From assembly GCA_024734495.1 (NCBI GenBank), contig JALMQS010000070.1:18600306-18664305 (forward strand): a stretch of 64,000 nucleotides of DNA. Direction: 5' to 3'. The translations under genes and the position numbers were made by a program. The notes beneath the pieces are model-generated. The model was not told where the DNA came from. It saw only the letters and a program-made list of their open reading frames with translations, and did not search any database. Origin of the DNA: Forficula auricularia. Its lineage: Eukaryota; Arthropoda; Insecta; Dermaptera; Forficulidae. Below, in pieces: positions 1 to 10,120 of this stretch (its first letter is position 1; each line of letters starts with the position of its first letter).

Positions 1-398
1 TGCTTTTCAACAATTATTCAGTCAATATCAAAGCTAATTATTGATAAGAAAATAATTAGTGTCTATTATTACCTACATTTACATATTATATCAATAATTA
101 CCTACATACATACCATAATTATTGAATAATTGTTTAATTATACACCTAACAATTGATTTTATCGAAAACTTTATTTCGGATATTCAATTTTTTTCACTAT
201 TAAAAATAAATAAATATTATTTTTTCGTTTTATTCCTATTTTTATGATTATAGAAACTATTCTTAATTTTACAATGTACATTTGTACATACCTAATAATT
301 TTTTTATGCCATCTTTTGCGCGATTTTGATTTTGGAACATATCTACCTCATAAAAAGAGACTCGACTGTATATTCCATTTATTGTCAAGTATTTCTTG
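1..398. other. AT-rich sequence, no feature seen
   Basis: Low-complexity AT-rich DNA. I see no ORF, splice-bounded exon or recognisable repeat boundary. If the acyl-CoA-synthetase-like gene continues leftward, its next exon is not visible here and probably lies outside the window. Confidence 0.6.
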
Positions 399-690
399 GA
401 CGTACTAAACATCGAATCCCCCTGTGGATCCGGGGCTAGAATTGATCCACAGTATCCCCTGCTTGTCGTAAGAGGCGACTAAAAGGGGTTGAGCATGGGG
501 GTTGACTTCCCCATCTCGTAAAACAACAGGTTAGCAGTTCCCAAGGAAAAGTAACACGGAAATTATCTTGTTTAATAAAAACGCACTTGAAAATTTTCTC
601 ATCCAAAGTGCTATCCCTATAAAGGGATCTTGCGTCATGATTTTAGCGCTAAATGGCGACGAAAATGTAAGCTTTGGGGGATGATTTATT
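399..690. repeat. Unclassified GC-richer block with two hairpins
   Basis: A GC-richer block stands out from its AT-rich surroundings. It contains the inverted pair CTGTGGATC (422-430) and GATCCACAG (444-452), then CCCCT...AGGGG (about 457-489). It looks like a fragment of an interspersed element, perhaps a SINE or the 5' part of a retroelement. I see no target duplication or tail, so the class is open. Confidence 0.3.
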
Positions 691-1125
691 AAACGTCCAA
701 GACAAAGAGACTAGACTCCGTGCACTCTTTTATCTATTATTATATACTATAAAACAATATTTGCCCCCAATTCTCCCAAATCATTTGAATAAATAAACAC
801 AAGAGAGCGCTACCTTCGGCAGTAGTGCTGCCTCTATGTTTAACGCACTGTCCCTATATAGCAAAGACTTAAAAAATGGGCAAGATACACCTTAAAAGAA
901 TTAATAATTTACGCTCCATAAAAAATCTTTAAGTCGATCCCAATAGAAATTACAATACTTCTTGACCATACCAAGTATTGTAAAGTAAAAAAACCAAGCC
1001 TAAAACAGATGGTATGGCTGATCTTTGAGCTATTGGTGTCAGAAATTAAAGATCACTATCACGGGTCTAACTTATTTGGTGTGAAATTCTTGAAAAAGTC
1101 ATGGCCCATAATGAGCGTAACTTAC
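691..1125. other. Mostly featureless; short family-X-like end
   Basis: At about 960-990 a short stretch resembles, on the minus strand, the ACTTTACCATAC...GGTATGGTCAAG terminus of the modular family seen at 42940 and 48768. Nothing else is recognisable. In particular, the SGTTG-type AMP-binding motif expected in the next exon of the neighbouring gene is absent on the minus strand. Confidence 0.4.
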
Positions 1126-1349
1126 ATCAAATGGCTGAAAGTTGTTCTCGTCTGGATATGGGTTCAGCCAGAGATCATCCAAATTTCTTACTCCCATTTG
1201 TTCAAAATTGAAATTATCATCGGCGTCCATTAGAATAAACACTGGATAGATATTCAGATTCTGACAGGATTCTTGTAATTTCGAAAGAGCCATTTTTGTC
1301 GAAATGATCACCCGTGGTCGAAAATTGTCCAACTGCATCTCGTAATCCT
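1126..1349 (-). CDS. AMP-binding enzyme (luciferase/4CL-like), internal exon 2
   Basis: This exon continues the one at 6239-6032. On the minus strand a TTTTGTAG acceptor precedes it and a GTAAGT donor follows the GAT codon. It has two bases completing a split codon plus 74 codons. Joining the exons gives NPFFTQ-E-DYEMQLDNFRP, which is the region of firefly-luciferase/4-coumarate-CoA-ligase enzymes that runs from the N-P-x-Y/F-T turn to the '(K)PRVIIST' strand. These enzymes activate a carboxylic acid with ATP to an acyl-adenylate and transfer it to CoA. The exon ends before the phosphate-binding SSGTTG(L)PKG motif, which must lie outside the window. The open frame and intact splice sites suggest a live gene, but substrate cannot be inferred from this fragment. 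Confidence 0.72.
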
Positions 1350-1416
1350 CTACAAAACATATATAAAACCATAAAAAACAAAATATTTATTTTATGATCA
1401 CTCTAAAGACACTATT

Positions 1417-2580
1417 AAACAAAAATTTCTCCCCGTAAATCTAACAATGGATTCCAGTAGAGTTTTATATGCTGATTATCATGCATTTTCCCGATTTTTA
1501 CAACATTCAAAGTTTTGAGATATTATCGGTCAAAATGACGAAAAAGGACATTTTGACTTATTTTCGAGTGCCATTAAATATTAAACAGCAATATTTGAAG
1601 TCAAAATATTTTGTTGACGTAATAGAAAACAGCTTCCTCTTTAACTTTTAAGGAGTTAGGTGTTGGTTCTAGGTGAAACATTTTAATATAATAATAAAAC
1701 TTGAGCAAGCGAGTAGGTTTCACAAAAGAAATAAAACAAAATTGAGTTTTGAATTCGATATATTTCGGGGGTGAACTCATCATCAGGAGTCAGAGAAAAC
1801 AGTTTGACTCCTGATGATGGGCTCACCCCCGAAATATATCGAATTCAAAACTCAATTTTGTTTTATTTCTTTTTTTGTGAAACCTACCTCGCATCTTGCT
1901 CAAGTTATATTATTATAGCTTCCTCTTTGATTTTCAAATTACCACTTGTTTTTAGCTCAATTAGAAATCGAGTTATAATTAAAAAACTAAGACCATATGT
2001 TTTTATCTATAAGATTGGAGTAATTTTTGGAGACGGACTTATAAGTGAAATTGAGTGGATATTGACGAGGAGGTCCAAATAAAAGAAGATAATTTATACT
2101 ATCTTTTTATTCATAAACCGAGGTTTCGGAGGCTATTCCCTCCTTCTTCAGGTTTCACTGACTTTTCAAAACCCTGAAGAAGGAGGGAATAGCCTCCGAA
2201 ACCTCGGTTTATGAATAAATAAGATAGTATAAATTATTTTCTTTTTTTTGGACTGCCTCATCAATATCCACTCAGTTTTTATCTATGTTTTAGTTTTTTT
2301 AGTTCAAATTCGAGTTCTAATTGATCTAAAAACAAGTGGTAATTTGAAAATAAAAGAATAAGCTGTTTTCTATTACCGAAACAAAATATTTTGATTTCAA
2401 ATATTCATGGGAATATTTAATGGGACTTGAAAATAGGTCAAAATGACTTATTTTTATCATTTTGACCAATAATATCTCACTACTCTGACGTGTTGTAAAA
2501 AATCTGGAAATTACATGATAATCAGCCTATAAAATTCTAATGGAATCCATTGTTAAGTTTCCGGGGAGAAATTTTTGTTT
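1417..2580. repeat. 1.16 kb fold-back element with nested palindromes
   Basis: The outer arms are inverted copies: a left end near TTTCTCCCCGTAAATC, then CAATGGATTCCAGTAG, and a right end near GGAATCCATTGTTAAG, then CCGGGGAGAAA. Two smaller palindromes are nested inside, at 1741-1880 and 2101-2230. Each carries a divergent pair of the CTGANGA...GAAA motif. A single-arm relative is at 5026-5236. I read it as an inverted dimer of a retroelement or a fold-back transposon. No transposase-like ORF is present. Confidence 0.75.
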
Positions 2581-3181
2581 AATTTTTGTCGAGCAGTGAG
2601 ATTAAAATATATTTTTTCAATTCTCTAGTACCGTCTGATCCCAATTATACTAAAATTTCTATAATTTGGATATTTCAAATTTTTTTGTCAAAATCAGAAA
2701 TTTAACAAGGCCTTGCCATTTTTTCGTTTTTCGACAATTTTTTTTTTATATAATTATATTTCAATTAAACAATGGTAATAATATTTTTTGTTGTTATTTT
2801 TAATTAACTTGACTTTTTAATTTTTTTCTTATTTATTTATTATTATTATTACGAAATCAATTATTTAACAATGAATCAAATTATAATCTAATAATTATTA
2901 ATATTTTAATTTTCAATAATTCATAAATAATTTTTGATATTTTAATTTTTTACTCTACTCTGTTTGTTCAACAAAGCAACAAATAACATTAAGATTTCAG
3001 AGAGTAAGTTTTTCCCTGCCCGGAATACTAGTTTCTCAAACTAGAAACTACATGGTAATCCTATGTAGGGGCTTATTCCATGGATTCTTTCTCTTCTTAC
3101 TTTTTACCTTAACATCTAAAACACTTCTATATAATTATCTATTTTCATTACTTTTCTTTTAATAAATATTTTCTATCTTAG
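2581..3181. other. AT-rich intron-like sequence
   Basis: Very AT-rich with no repeat that I can pair elsewhere in the window. Its end (TTTTCTATCTTAG at 3169-3181) is a plausible polypyrimidine tract and 3' splice site for the carrier exon that follows. Confidence 0.4.
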
Positions 3182-3351
3182 CTGGTGCGGGTACTCTTTT
3201 AAGATCACGGTTAATGAGAGATCTACTAATGGGACAGCGAACCCAAAGATCATCAGATAGAGCGGAAGGCTCCCATAAGGGACTATGTTAAAAAAAGAGT
3301 ATGCGAGTTTTAGCAGGAGGAACATGTCAGGCTATTATCTACCTGTTAGAG
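3182..3351 (+). pseudogene. Mitochondrial carrier (SLC25/SCaMC-like) exon, frameshifted
   Basis: The last 16 codons (from 3304) read VLAGGTCQAIIYLLE and match the start of a mitochondrial-carrier repeat (compare 'LLAGSLAGAIAQSSIYPME'). They splice in phase 0 (GAG|gtaatt) to VLKIRL at 4737. Upstream, carrier-like codons DYVKKRV lie in another frame, and the downstream frame meets a TAA at 3289-3291, so a frameshift sits in or near the 7-A run at 3290-3296. The conserved PME (PX[DE] motif) has become LLE. The first half of the exon gives no clear carrier match. A live carrier would move metabolites across the inner mitochondrial membrane; this copy looks decayed. Confidence 0.5.
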
Positions 3352-3399
3352 GTAATTTTTCAACTTTTGATACATTTTATACCTAATTGTTTTAATATA

Positions 3400-4654
3400 G
3401 CAGGTGTATAAATTTAAAACCGTGCATCGCTCATAGTATGAGTTAGTAAGCGTTTTAAGCTACTTTATCGACAGGTTATAACCTCTTTTTATTAGTTTGA
3501 CATTTGTGAACATTAATCAGTGCAAATCACCAGCAATTTAATACAGCAACATACATTTTTCCTTTGGTAATCATGTCTAGATTCTTGTCAGAAAAAAAGC
3601 ATATGCGGGAACCTCTGCATTTCTGATTTAATTTGAAAACATCGGTTGCCGAATGCTTGTGGAGGACAGTGCTTTATCGGAAACAACGTGCTGAGATTGT
3701 TTTCATTGGTTCAAAAACGGCAATTTTGAGCTGAGCGACAAGAAGCGTGAAAATCGACCTAGGAACGTTGAGGACCATCAATTGCAGTCCCTTTTGGGCC
3801 TAATCTCAAAAAATGCTTGCCGAGATATTGGGTGTTACTCAACTAACCATTTCCATGGGCCTACGTGCCATGGGAAAGGTTCAAAAGATTGGACAATGTG
3901 TGCCGCATGAATTGAACGGTAGGCAGATGGAGCGACGCAAACCACATATGAAATCTTGCTCGCCAGACAAAAAAAAGTCGTTCCTCCATCGGATTCTGAC
4001 TGGGGAAGAAAAGTGGATATATTATGAGAATCCTAAACGCAAGAAATCGTGGGTTGATCCCGGCCAACCATCAACATCTTCCCCAAGAACAAATCGCTTC
4101 GGACGGAAGACAAAGCTGTGCGTTTGGTGAGATCAGCAGAGTATCGTCTACTATGAGTTGTTGAAACCTGGTGAAAATGTTACTGCCACCGGCTACCACC
4201 AACAACTGATCAAATTGCACCGTGCTCTGCGTGAAAAAAGGCCGGATTATCAACTAAGACATGACAAGCTGATTTTCTTCCACGACAACGCGGCATCGCA
4301 CACGTGAACAATAGTCCGAAACTACTTGAAGAGACTCAACTGGGAGGTGGTACCCCATGCCGCTTATTCACCAGACCTGGCCCCTTCTGACTTCCACCTT
4401 TATTCGTCGATGGGCCACGCGCTCGCTGAGCAGCACTTCGATTCTTTCGAAGACGTCCGAAAATGGCTTGATGAGTGGTTTGCCTCCAAAGAGAAGGAAT
4501 TTTTTTTGGCGTGTTATCCACAAATTGCCCGAGAGATTGCAAAAATGTGTAGCTAGTATGGGCCAGTATTTTGAATAAATTTGATTTTGTTTTCTATGAA
4601 AAAAACATGTGTTTTTTTTACTAAAAAAGCACCGTTTTAAATTTATACACCTGG
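3400..4654 (+). mobile_element. Mariner element, full length, inactivated
   Basis: The terminal inverted repeats are CAGGTGTATAAATTTAAAAC (left, from 3401) and its near-perfect inverse at 4634-4653. The element is flanked by TA on both sides (3398-3399, 4655-4656) and is 1255 bp, the usual mariner size. Transposase pieces are spread over frames: 3813-4130 contains LGVTQ...VPHELN...WIYYENPKRKKSWVDPGQPS, 4326-4556 contains YSPDLAPSDFHLY, and 4480-4560 holds the C-terminal LPER...CVAS.GQYFE. The catalytic block HDN (near 4280) and SPDLAPSD are visible. Stops and frameshifts break the ORF, so this copy cannot make transposase. It sits in an intron of the carrier relic. Confidence 0.93.
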
Positions 4655-4736
4655 TAGTAGAAAGTAGATAGGTATTAGGAAACGCATCTCTTTTGAAAAA
4701 CTATTCTATTTCTAATGCCAATTCTTGTTATTTCAG

Positions 4737-4903
4737 GTCTTAAAAATAAGATTAGAATTCAAGAAAACCAAAGATTATAAAGGATTGATTTTTAAAGCCA
4801 AACAATTTTATTTCTCTCAAGGATTCAAATCATTTTATAGAGGATTTTATCTTAAACTATTTGCCACCATAACTTATTCAGCAATCGAGGTAATTGTTAA
4901 TGA
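4737..4903 (+). pseudogene. Mitochondrial carrier (SLC25/SCaMC-like) central exon
   Basis: After TTATTTCAG the frame reads VLKIRLEFKKTKDYKG, then GFKSFYRGFYLKL and ITYSAIE. This follows the second SCaMC repeat (VLKTRLALRKTGQYSG...GVxAFYKGYVPNxLGIIPYAGIDLAVYE). The homologous 'LAVYE' is present as VIVNE just past the only good donor (GAG|gtaatt at 4888), and no GT follows VIVNE. Splicing at 4888 would delete five conserved residues, and using VIVNE leaves no canonical donor. Together with the frameshift in the preceding exon, this argues for a pseudogene. It lies antisense inside the intron of the AMP-binding gene. Confidence 0.6.
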
Positions 4904-4953
4904 ATAGAAAAATTAGAAAATAGATTTCTAATTATAGAATGATATTATTTCAG

Positions 4954-5025
4954 TCTTTGAAAAAGAAATATATGAAGGAAACCTACAAATGTCAAGCGGG
5001 AGGATTACAGGCAGTATCGTTCCGA
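4954..5025 (+). pseudogene. Carrier relic, next exon truncated by a fold-back arm
   Basis: A TATTATTTCAG acceptor is followed by SLKKKYMKETYKC, which fits the segment after 'AVYE' in SCaMC-type carriers. Homology fades after about 20 codons, and at about 5026 the sequence becomes the arm of the fold-back family also seen at 1417-2580. No convincing donor precedes that junction, so the exon seems to have been cut off by the insertion. Confidence 0.45.
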
Positions 5026-5236
5026 TTCTATTACGTCAATAAAATATTTTGATTTCAAATATTGCTGTTTAATATTTAATGGGACTCAAAAATAAGCCTA
5101 AAATATCCTTTTTCGTCATTTTGACCGATAATATCTCAAAACTTTCACGTGTTGTAAAAATCGGGATAATGCATGATAATCAGCGTTTAACTACTGGAAT
5201 CCATTGTTAGATTTACAGGGACAACTTTTTGTTTAA
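5026..5236. repeat. Solo arm of the 1417-2580 fold-back family
   Basis: The sequence from TTCTATTACGTCAA to the ATCCATTGTTAGATTTAC end aligns with one arm of the element at 1417-2580. The other arm is missing. It directly abuts the last recognisable carrier codons. Confidence 0.65.
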
Positions 5237-5639
5237 TTGAAAGTAATGGAAGGCAGCCCAGAGGTAGTGAGGAAAGAAAAAATTAACACATATAAAATAA
5301 GGTGTAATTTATTGGAATCCTTCCTCCTTTCCTTTCAAACCGACGTTTCGGAGGATTTTTCCCTCCTTTTGTTTAATTTTTGTTGAGGGGTGTTATTAGT
5401 AACGACACTTTCAATCGAAATCATCGCCAAGTTGTTATTTCTTTCTTTACTAATCTTCAATTTTAAATGGTTTTGAATTATTTTAAACTTCGAAAAGCTT
5501 CATCCCGAGAATTTTCGGCAGAAACCTCCTAGATTCGACATTTTTAATGAGATAATCTCATCAGAATGCACGAATTTTTGACAGTTTTTAATTACTTTGA
5601 TATAGAGTTTGTCCCATCCTGAATTCTATCTGGTTGTTG
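5237..5639. other. Remnant of a motif-bearing repeat, otherwise blank
   Basis: At about 5335-5375 the minus strand shows GGAGGGAAAAATCCTCC followed by GAAACGTCGG. This is a solo, half-preserved copy of the covarying stem-GAAAC motif found in the fold-back repeats, and the CTGANGA part is lost. The rest is AT-rich with no recognised feature. Confidence 0.4.
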
Positions 5640-5895
5640 TTAGAGTTCGTGGCTGTGATGAAACTATATTAGATGGAGGAGGTACTATATCAGCCAAAGT
5701 TGGATGCGCTGGGTTCAATAAAACGAATAAAACGTTTCGGCCTGAATTTATTTGGCCATCTTCAGTTAATTGGAAGTTATACACAAAATGCGCTACCGGA
5801 AATGGCCAAATAAATTCAGGCCTAAACGTTTTATTCAGGGTGTTTTATTGAACCCAACGCATCCAACTTTGACTGATACCTCCTCCTTCATCTAA
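5640..5895. repeat. Short palindrome with divergent CTGAAGA...GAAAC motifs
   Basis: The arms are inverted around about 5785. The left arm carries, on the minus strand (5765-5727), CTGAAGATGGCC...GGCCGAAACG. The right arm carries a mutated plus copy (ATGGCC...GGCCTAAACG). Both motifs read outward and are followed by TTTTATT. Confidence 0.7.
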
Positions 5896-6031
5896 TATGG
5901 CAGCTGGTGGTGGCCCGTTTTAGCATCTTGCTATTAGCTATTGATGATTAGAGTTTAAAGTAGAGGCGAGTGGTTTCGTCAAACTGTATACTCAATGATG
6001 ATGATGAGTTGTATTTGTGCGTGTGTCTCAC

Positions 6032-6239
6032 CTTGTGTAAAGAATGGATTCATAGGCAGACAGATTGTCCCCGACCAGAAACAAGCGAGCATTGTCGGCG
6101 TAAAGACATAGGAATTGCCAAAACAGAGGAGGACAATATCCCCGGCTTGGCAACCGAGACGAACCAACGCCATCGCCAGAGTACGACTCTGTTGCAACAA
6201 TTGACCAAATGTCAACTCTCTCTCGGTATGTGGACAAAG
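6032..6239 (-). CDS. AMP-binding enzyme (luciferase/4CL-like), internal exon 1
   Basis: On the minus strand AATTTTTTCAG precedes the exon and CAAG|GTGAG ends it. The 208 nt hold 69 codons plus one base, starting in phase 0: HTERELTFGQLLQQS...ALVRLGCQAGDIVLLC...GTICLPMNPFFTQ. This is the N-terminal domain of the AMP-binding superfamily (compare 'LTYGELLERSxRLAxxLxxLGVxxGDVVAI...GAVxxPVNPxYT'). The last base joins phase-perfectly with the AG that opens the exon at 1349. Earlier exons lie to the right and were not found. The intron to the next exon is about 4.7 kb and is full of inserted elements. Enzymes of this family make acyl-CoA or acyl-adenylate, often in peroxisomes, but no targeting signal is visible in this fragment. 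Confidence 0.75.
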
Positions 6240-6435
6240 CTGAAAAAATTACAAAAATAAAAATCTATTTGCCCCCCCCCCCCCCTAAAATACTAATTAT
6301 AGTAAATAATTAAATAACGTATAATTTAGGTGTTTTACTTAGGCACATAATATGTTGTTGTCAAAATAATTAAAGCTTGATTTAGAAAATCGAAGTTTCA
6401 TGCAAATTAATAAGGAAGCAAATAATTACAAAGAC

Positions 6436-7440
6436 AATAGGACGATAAGCATAGTGAATCCGCCCCAGAATGATATCTGGATCATAATTTGAGTGTATGT
6501 TGGTACTATTAAGATACTTTGATCCTGCAAGTTTCAGATCTTTATCTACTTTGGTTTTGGAATAAATCGAAAAAACTGAAAATCAGAAAATAATTTTTTT
6601 CTCGGCTTGACCGATTTGAATGAAATTTGGTCACATAATGGCTATAATCGGGAAAAATAACAACCCATAATCTTCATAATATTCGTTTAAAACAATTTTT
6701 TTAAATATATTTTTCGATGTAGAATAACCTCTCAAATCCACAAATAGATCGAAAAGGTACGCCATTTTGAAAATGATAAAAAACTGATTTTTTTTATGTA
6801 AAAACCAATTTATTTCAATGTTTTTACCCTTGAAACAACAGAAACGAAGCTTATCCAATTATTTTAAGCAGTATAAGTGCAGATAACATAAAATATTCAA
6901 AACATTAATATGGAAACAATTTTTTTTTTAATTAAAATACTTTAATATGCAAAAATTAATTATAAACTATATTGAAATGTTCGTTTCTGTTGTTTCAAGG
7001 GTAAAAACATTGAAATAAATCGGGTTTTTACATCAAAAAATATGTTTTTTTATCATTTTCAATATGGCGTACCTTTTCTATTAATTAGTGGATTTGAGAG
7101 GTTATTCTACATCGAAAAAGATATTAAAAAAAAATAATTTCAAAATTATACGAAAACGATATCGCCTGTTTCAAACGGTTATTATGAAGATTATGAGTTG
7201 TTATTTTTATGCATTTATATAGCTCTATGATGTGACCAAATTTCATTCAAATCGGTCAATCTGTTTTTGAGAAAAAAATTATTTTTTTATTTTCCGTTTT
7301 TTTCGATATATTCAAAAACCAAAGTAGATAAAGATCTGAAACTTGCAGGATCAACATATCTTATTAGTACCAACATACACTCAAATGATGATCCAGATAT
7401 CCTTCTGGGGCCGATTCACTATGCTTATCGTCCTATGGGC
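6436..7440. repeat. 1 kb palindrome with about 430-bp arms
   Basis: The outer ends read AGGACGATAAGCATAGTGAA (left) and its inverse (right, about 7415-7437). Long stretches such as CAAGTTTCAGATCTTTATCT and AAATTTGGTCACAT also recur inverted. The arms differ by scattered substitutions, so the dyad is not brand new. No ORF above 75 codons matches a known protein. A 15-C run at about 6271-6286 lies just outside. Confidence 0.85.
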
Positions 7441-8457
7441 TTTATTAGAATATAAGAGTTCATTCAAAGTGCCGATAGAAGGTGACTGGAACTCTTAAAT
7501 CTACACATTTACCATGGCTGCAGGGCCGGCCGTTCCTGACCCATTGTCCGCCGCATTAGGATTTGCCGCCCTTACAAAAATACTAGAAAATAACGCAACT
7601 GGATTTGGTTCTGTCCACCAGTGCCGTAAAGAGGTTATGAAGCGCTTGTGGCAAGTGTCTAACTTGCCCCTCTCCGTAACCCAATAATGAGAAAAAAATA
7701 TTCTAATCTAACAAGTTAAATTTTACTAAATGCAATATCTTAAATACTATTAACCTCATCAAAATGAGTTGCCTGTATATACTATGCAATAATGTATTTG
7801 TAAAGGTATTTGTATGAATAATAAATCTATAACCAGGGCCCTTGTGAGTTATTTCAGGTGATTCAGATTTTTGTATAAATTCAGTCAAATTTTAAACATT
7901 ATTAAAAATATTCATTTAACAAGGACGCCTGTAGTGTAGGCTAGTCCGAACCAGAGGGGTCCATCGGTTGCATACATACAGGCGGGCAGCATCATTAGAC
8001 TATTCTTTACGTAGTACCTGGATTTAGTTAAAACCAATATATTAATATTATTTTAGTCTTTGAATTCAGTTAAAAGTTATTTGAAGCCTAATTTAAAATT
8101 TTGGGACTTTTCTACCCTTTACCCAAACGGATTTGGGCCTGGGTTTGCTGACAATAGATAGAGTTCGCCGCTATTTTCCAACATATACCTACAATCAGGG
8201 ACGTCGAGAGGGGGAGGGGGTGAATCCCCCCCCCCCCGGGTCCGTGTTTTTGAATGGGTTCCGGAAATTTGGAACATTGAAAAACTTTTCCAATTTTTTA
8301 TCATTAAAGTATAAAAAAAGATATTTTAGATTAAAAAATTGTAATTCTTATCTTTTATATTCGCTCAAAACAGTTTTATCATACTTTAACTTATAGTTTA
8401 ATTGTGTTTTTACCATTTTTCCATGACAAGATATGATCCGAATCCTCAAAAGTGTCA
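7441..8457. other. Unclassified intergenic sequence with a G/C tract hairpin
   Basis: A GC-richer block at 7500-7690 (around CCATGGCTGCAGGGCC) and another at 7925-7995 look like fragments of unknown interspersed repeats. At 8205-8240 a run of G's is followed by TGAATCC and a long C run, which could fold on itself. No gene is supported. Confidence 0.4.
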
Positions 8458-8808
8458 TGGAAAATGTTGGATATCTATAAATCTAAGACTTTTGTAAAAA
8501 AAAAGTGGTCCAAGTAAACGTTCAAGTAAATAAAATTTCCTAAAGAATGAGATAGAAAGCAAGTCTCTAGGATGAGTGTTCTTCATTTTATGAAGGAAAA
8601 ACTGCGATTTTTGCAAAAAATGGATTATTTCCTGTGATGGAAAATGCTGATGATATCTATAAATCTAAGAGTTTTAACAAAAAAAAAAAAAAAAAAATAG
8701 CCCAAGTAAACGTTTATCAACAAAATTTCCTAGTGAATAGGAATCAAATTTCTAGAATGAGTGATTTTCATTTTATGAAGGAAAAACTGAGATTTTTTGC
8801 AAAAAATT
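8458..8808. repeat. Tandem duplication, about 180-bp unit, two copies
   Basis: Unit 1 (about 8458-8620) and unit 2 (about 8638-8808) both run from ATGGAAAATG.TG through ATCTATAAATCTAAGA, an A run, CAAGTAAACGTT, AAAATTTCCTA, GAATGAGTG.T and TCATTTTATGAAGGAAAAAC. They differ by many substitutions and indels, so this is an old local duplication. Confidence 0.8.
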
Positions 8809-8829
8809 GCAGTTTTTTCAAAACTTCGT

Positions 8830-9335
8830 TCTCATTGCGGCGCAGCCATTATCTAATTAAGATGAAACTTTATTTTAATTGTAGGAAATTTAATCCACAT
8901 TAAAAATGTATAGATTGGTCTTTGTCGAAAACGTGCTCCTTCAAGGTCAAAATGGGAAAAATCGAAAAAAGTGCGAGTTTTTGGGTGATCCCGGGCCGTT
9001 TTCGAGGTCGAAAACTTGGACTTTGCTCTTGAACGGCTATTCGGGGAAAGAAACCTAAAAAAAGAAATTTGTAGGAAATTTTATGAACTTTCATTTTGAA
9101 TAGGAAGGTTAGTTACGAAAAATTGACAGTTTTCGAGTTATAAGGAAAAATACGCCAAAAAATGAGATTTTGTAACTTTTTTTGCATTTTTGACAATGTT
9201 CCGTATCGAAATTTTGTTAGAAAACATCAGATTCGGATTCACTAAACCCAAAAAAATAAAGGGTAGAAGAAATTACAACTAGCTCAAATTTTTTCCCCGA
9301 GGGCCCTTTTGAGAACAAATTAACTAGACTATTAT
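8830..9335. repeat. Interspersed repeat shared with 60958-61175
   Basis: From about 9110, blocks such as GACAGTTTTCGAG, TTTTTTTGCATTTT, GACAATGTT, CGAAATTTTG and CCCTTTTGAGAACAAATT...ACTAGACTATT recur in order at 60958-61175 with substitutions. The segment before 9110 holds related 'GGAAATTT' phrases but no matched copy that I could find. Confidence 0.6.
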
Positions 9336-9721
9336 ATCAATAAATTCTGAATACAAAATGACAAAATGTTGATCTCTTTTTGATAAAGAAAAACCCTGCA
9401 TGCAAATCATACTATCACAATCATATGGTTTCACAAATTTTCATTTTATGTATAGGGCCCGTTACTTCGGATACGGGGCCCGTATTTTCTCTCGCCTGCA
9501 ATGGAATAATTTGCCCCATCAAAATTCCAGACGACCTTTCACGTCGATTAGGTCTCTCTGGCTTATATTGATATTTTATCGAAAATAAATTTAAACAATA
9601 TTTTCTTGAAATTCTTGATTTTAAAACTAAATGTAATTTTCTGGCCAGGACGTTACAAACCACCCTGAAGGGACGGCCCTTCATGGCTGCCAGTCAATGA
9701 GCGAACATGCACCAAAACGAC
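9336..9721. other. No gene seen
   Basis: Overlapping short ORFs occur on both strands near GGGCCCGTT and its repeat GGGGCCCGT (9456-9482). None shows a recognisable domain or splice-bounded exon. Confidence 0.4.
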
Positions 9722-9876
9722 CTAAGGGTGAACTGCGATTGGAATTAGGTGTACACCGTCTTTGGAATTATTTTGGACTTCATTAGATAATGCCCCTTCA
9801 TCTATTGTCTTCTACTTGGAAATGAAAGTGGAAGTGGAAGTAGGTGTACACGATATTAGGTCGCGGTTCACCCCTA
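9722..9876. mobile_element. hAT-type MITE, family B copy 1
   Basis: Ends are CTAAGGGTGAACTGCGATTGG and GGTCGCGGTTCACCCCTAG. The interior is shared with 11251-11403 and 47159-47295, including TAGGTGTACAC and its inverse plus TTCATCTATTGTCTTCTACT. I see no matching 8-bp duplication here, so the flanks may have changed. The internal GTGGAAGTGGAAGTAGG segment matters for the minisatellite at 62562. Confidence 0.75.
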
Positions 9877-10120
9877 GGGTGAACAAATCCAACATGTATA
9901 TGGGTTGGAGTGAGGTGAATATACTAAAGATAAATTTACCCAGTATTTAGAGGCGCCTCGAGGAAGGTCTAAGCCAGCCCAAAGCAGTATAATATGGGCG
10001 TGATGCAAGCACGCCTTATTATATTGATATATTATACCTACTTGTGCTCTCTTGAGTGCAGTATACTACGCACTAAATCTACAAATTGAAAGCGCTAAAA
10101 ATAAATAAATGCTTTATATA
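9877..10120. other. No feature seen
   Basis: Short sequence between two mobile elements. No ORF or repeat was recognised. Confidence 0.4.

Noticed and set aside
8634..8903. 89-codon Lys-rich ORF
   Set aside because: Spans an A run inside a decayed tandem duplication; the frame is not preserved in the other unit.
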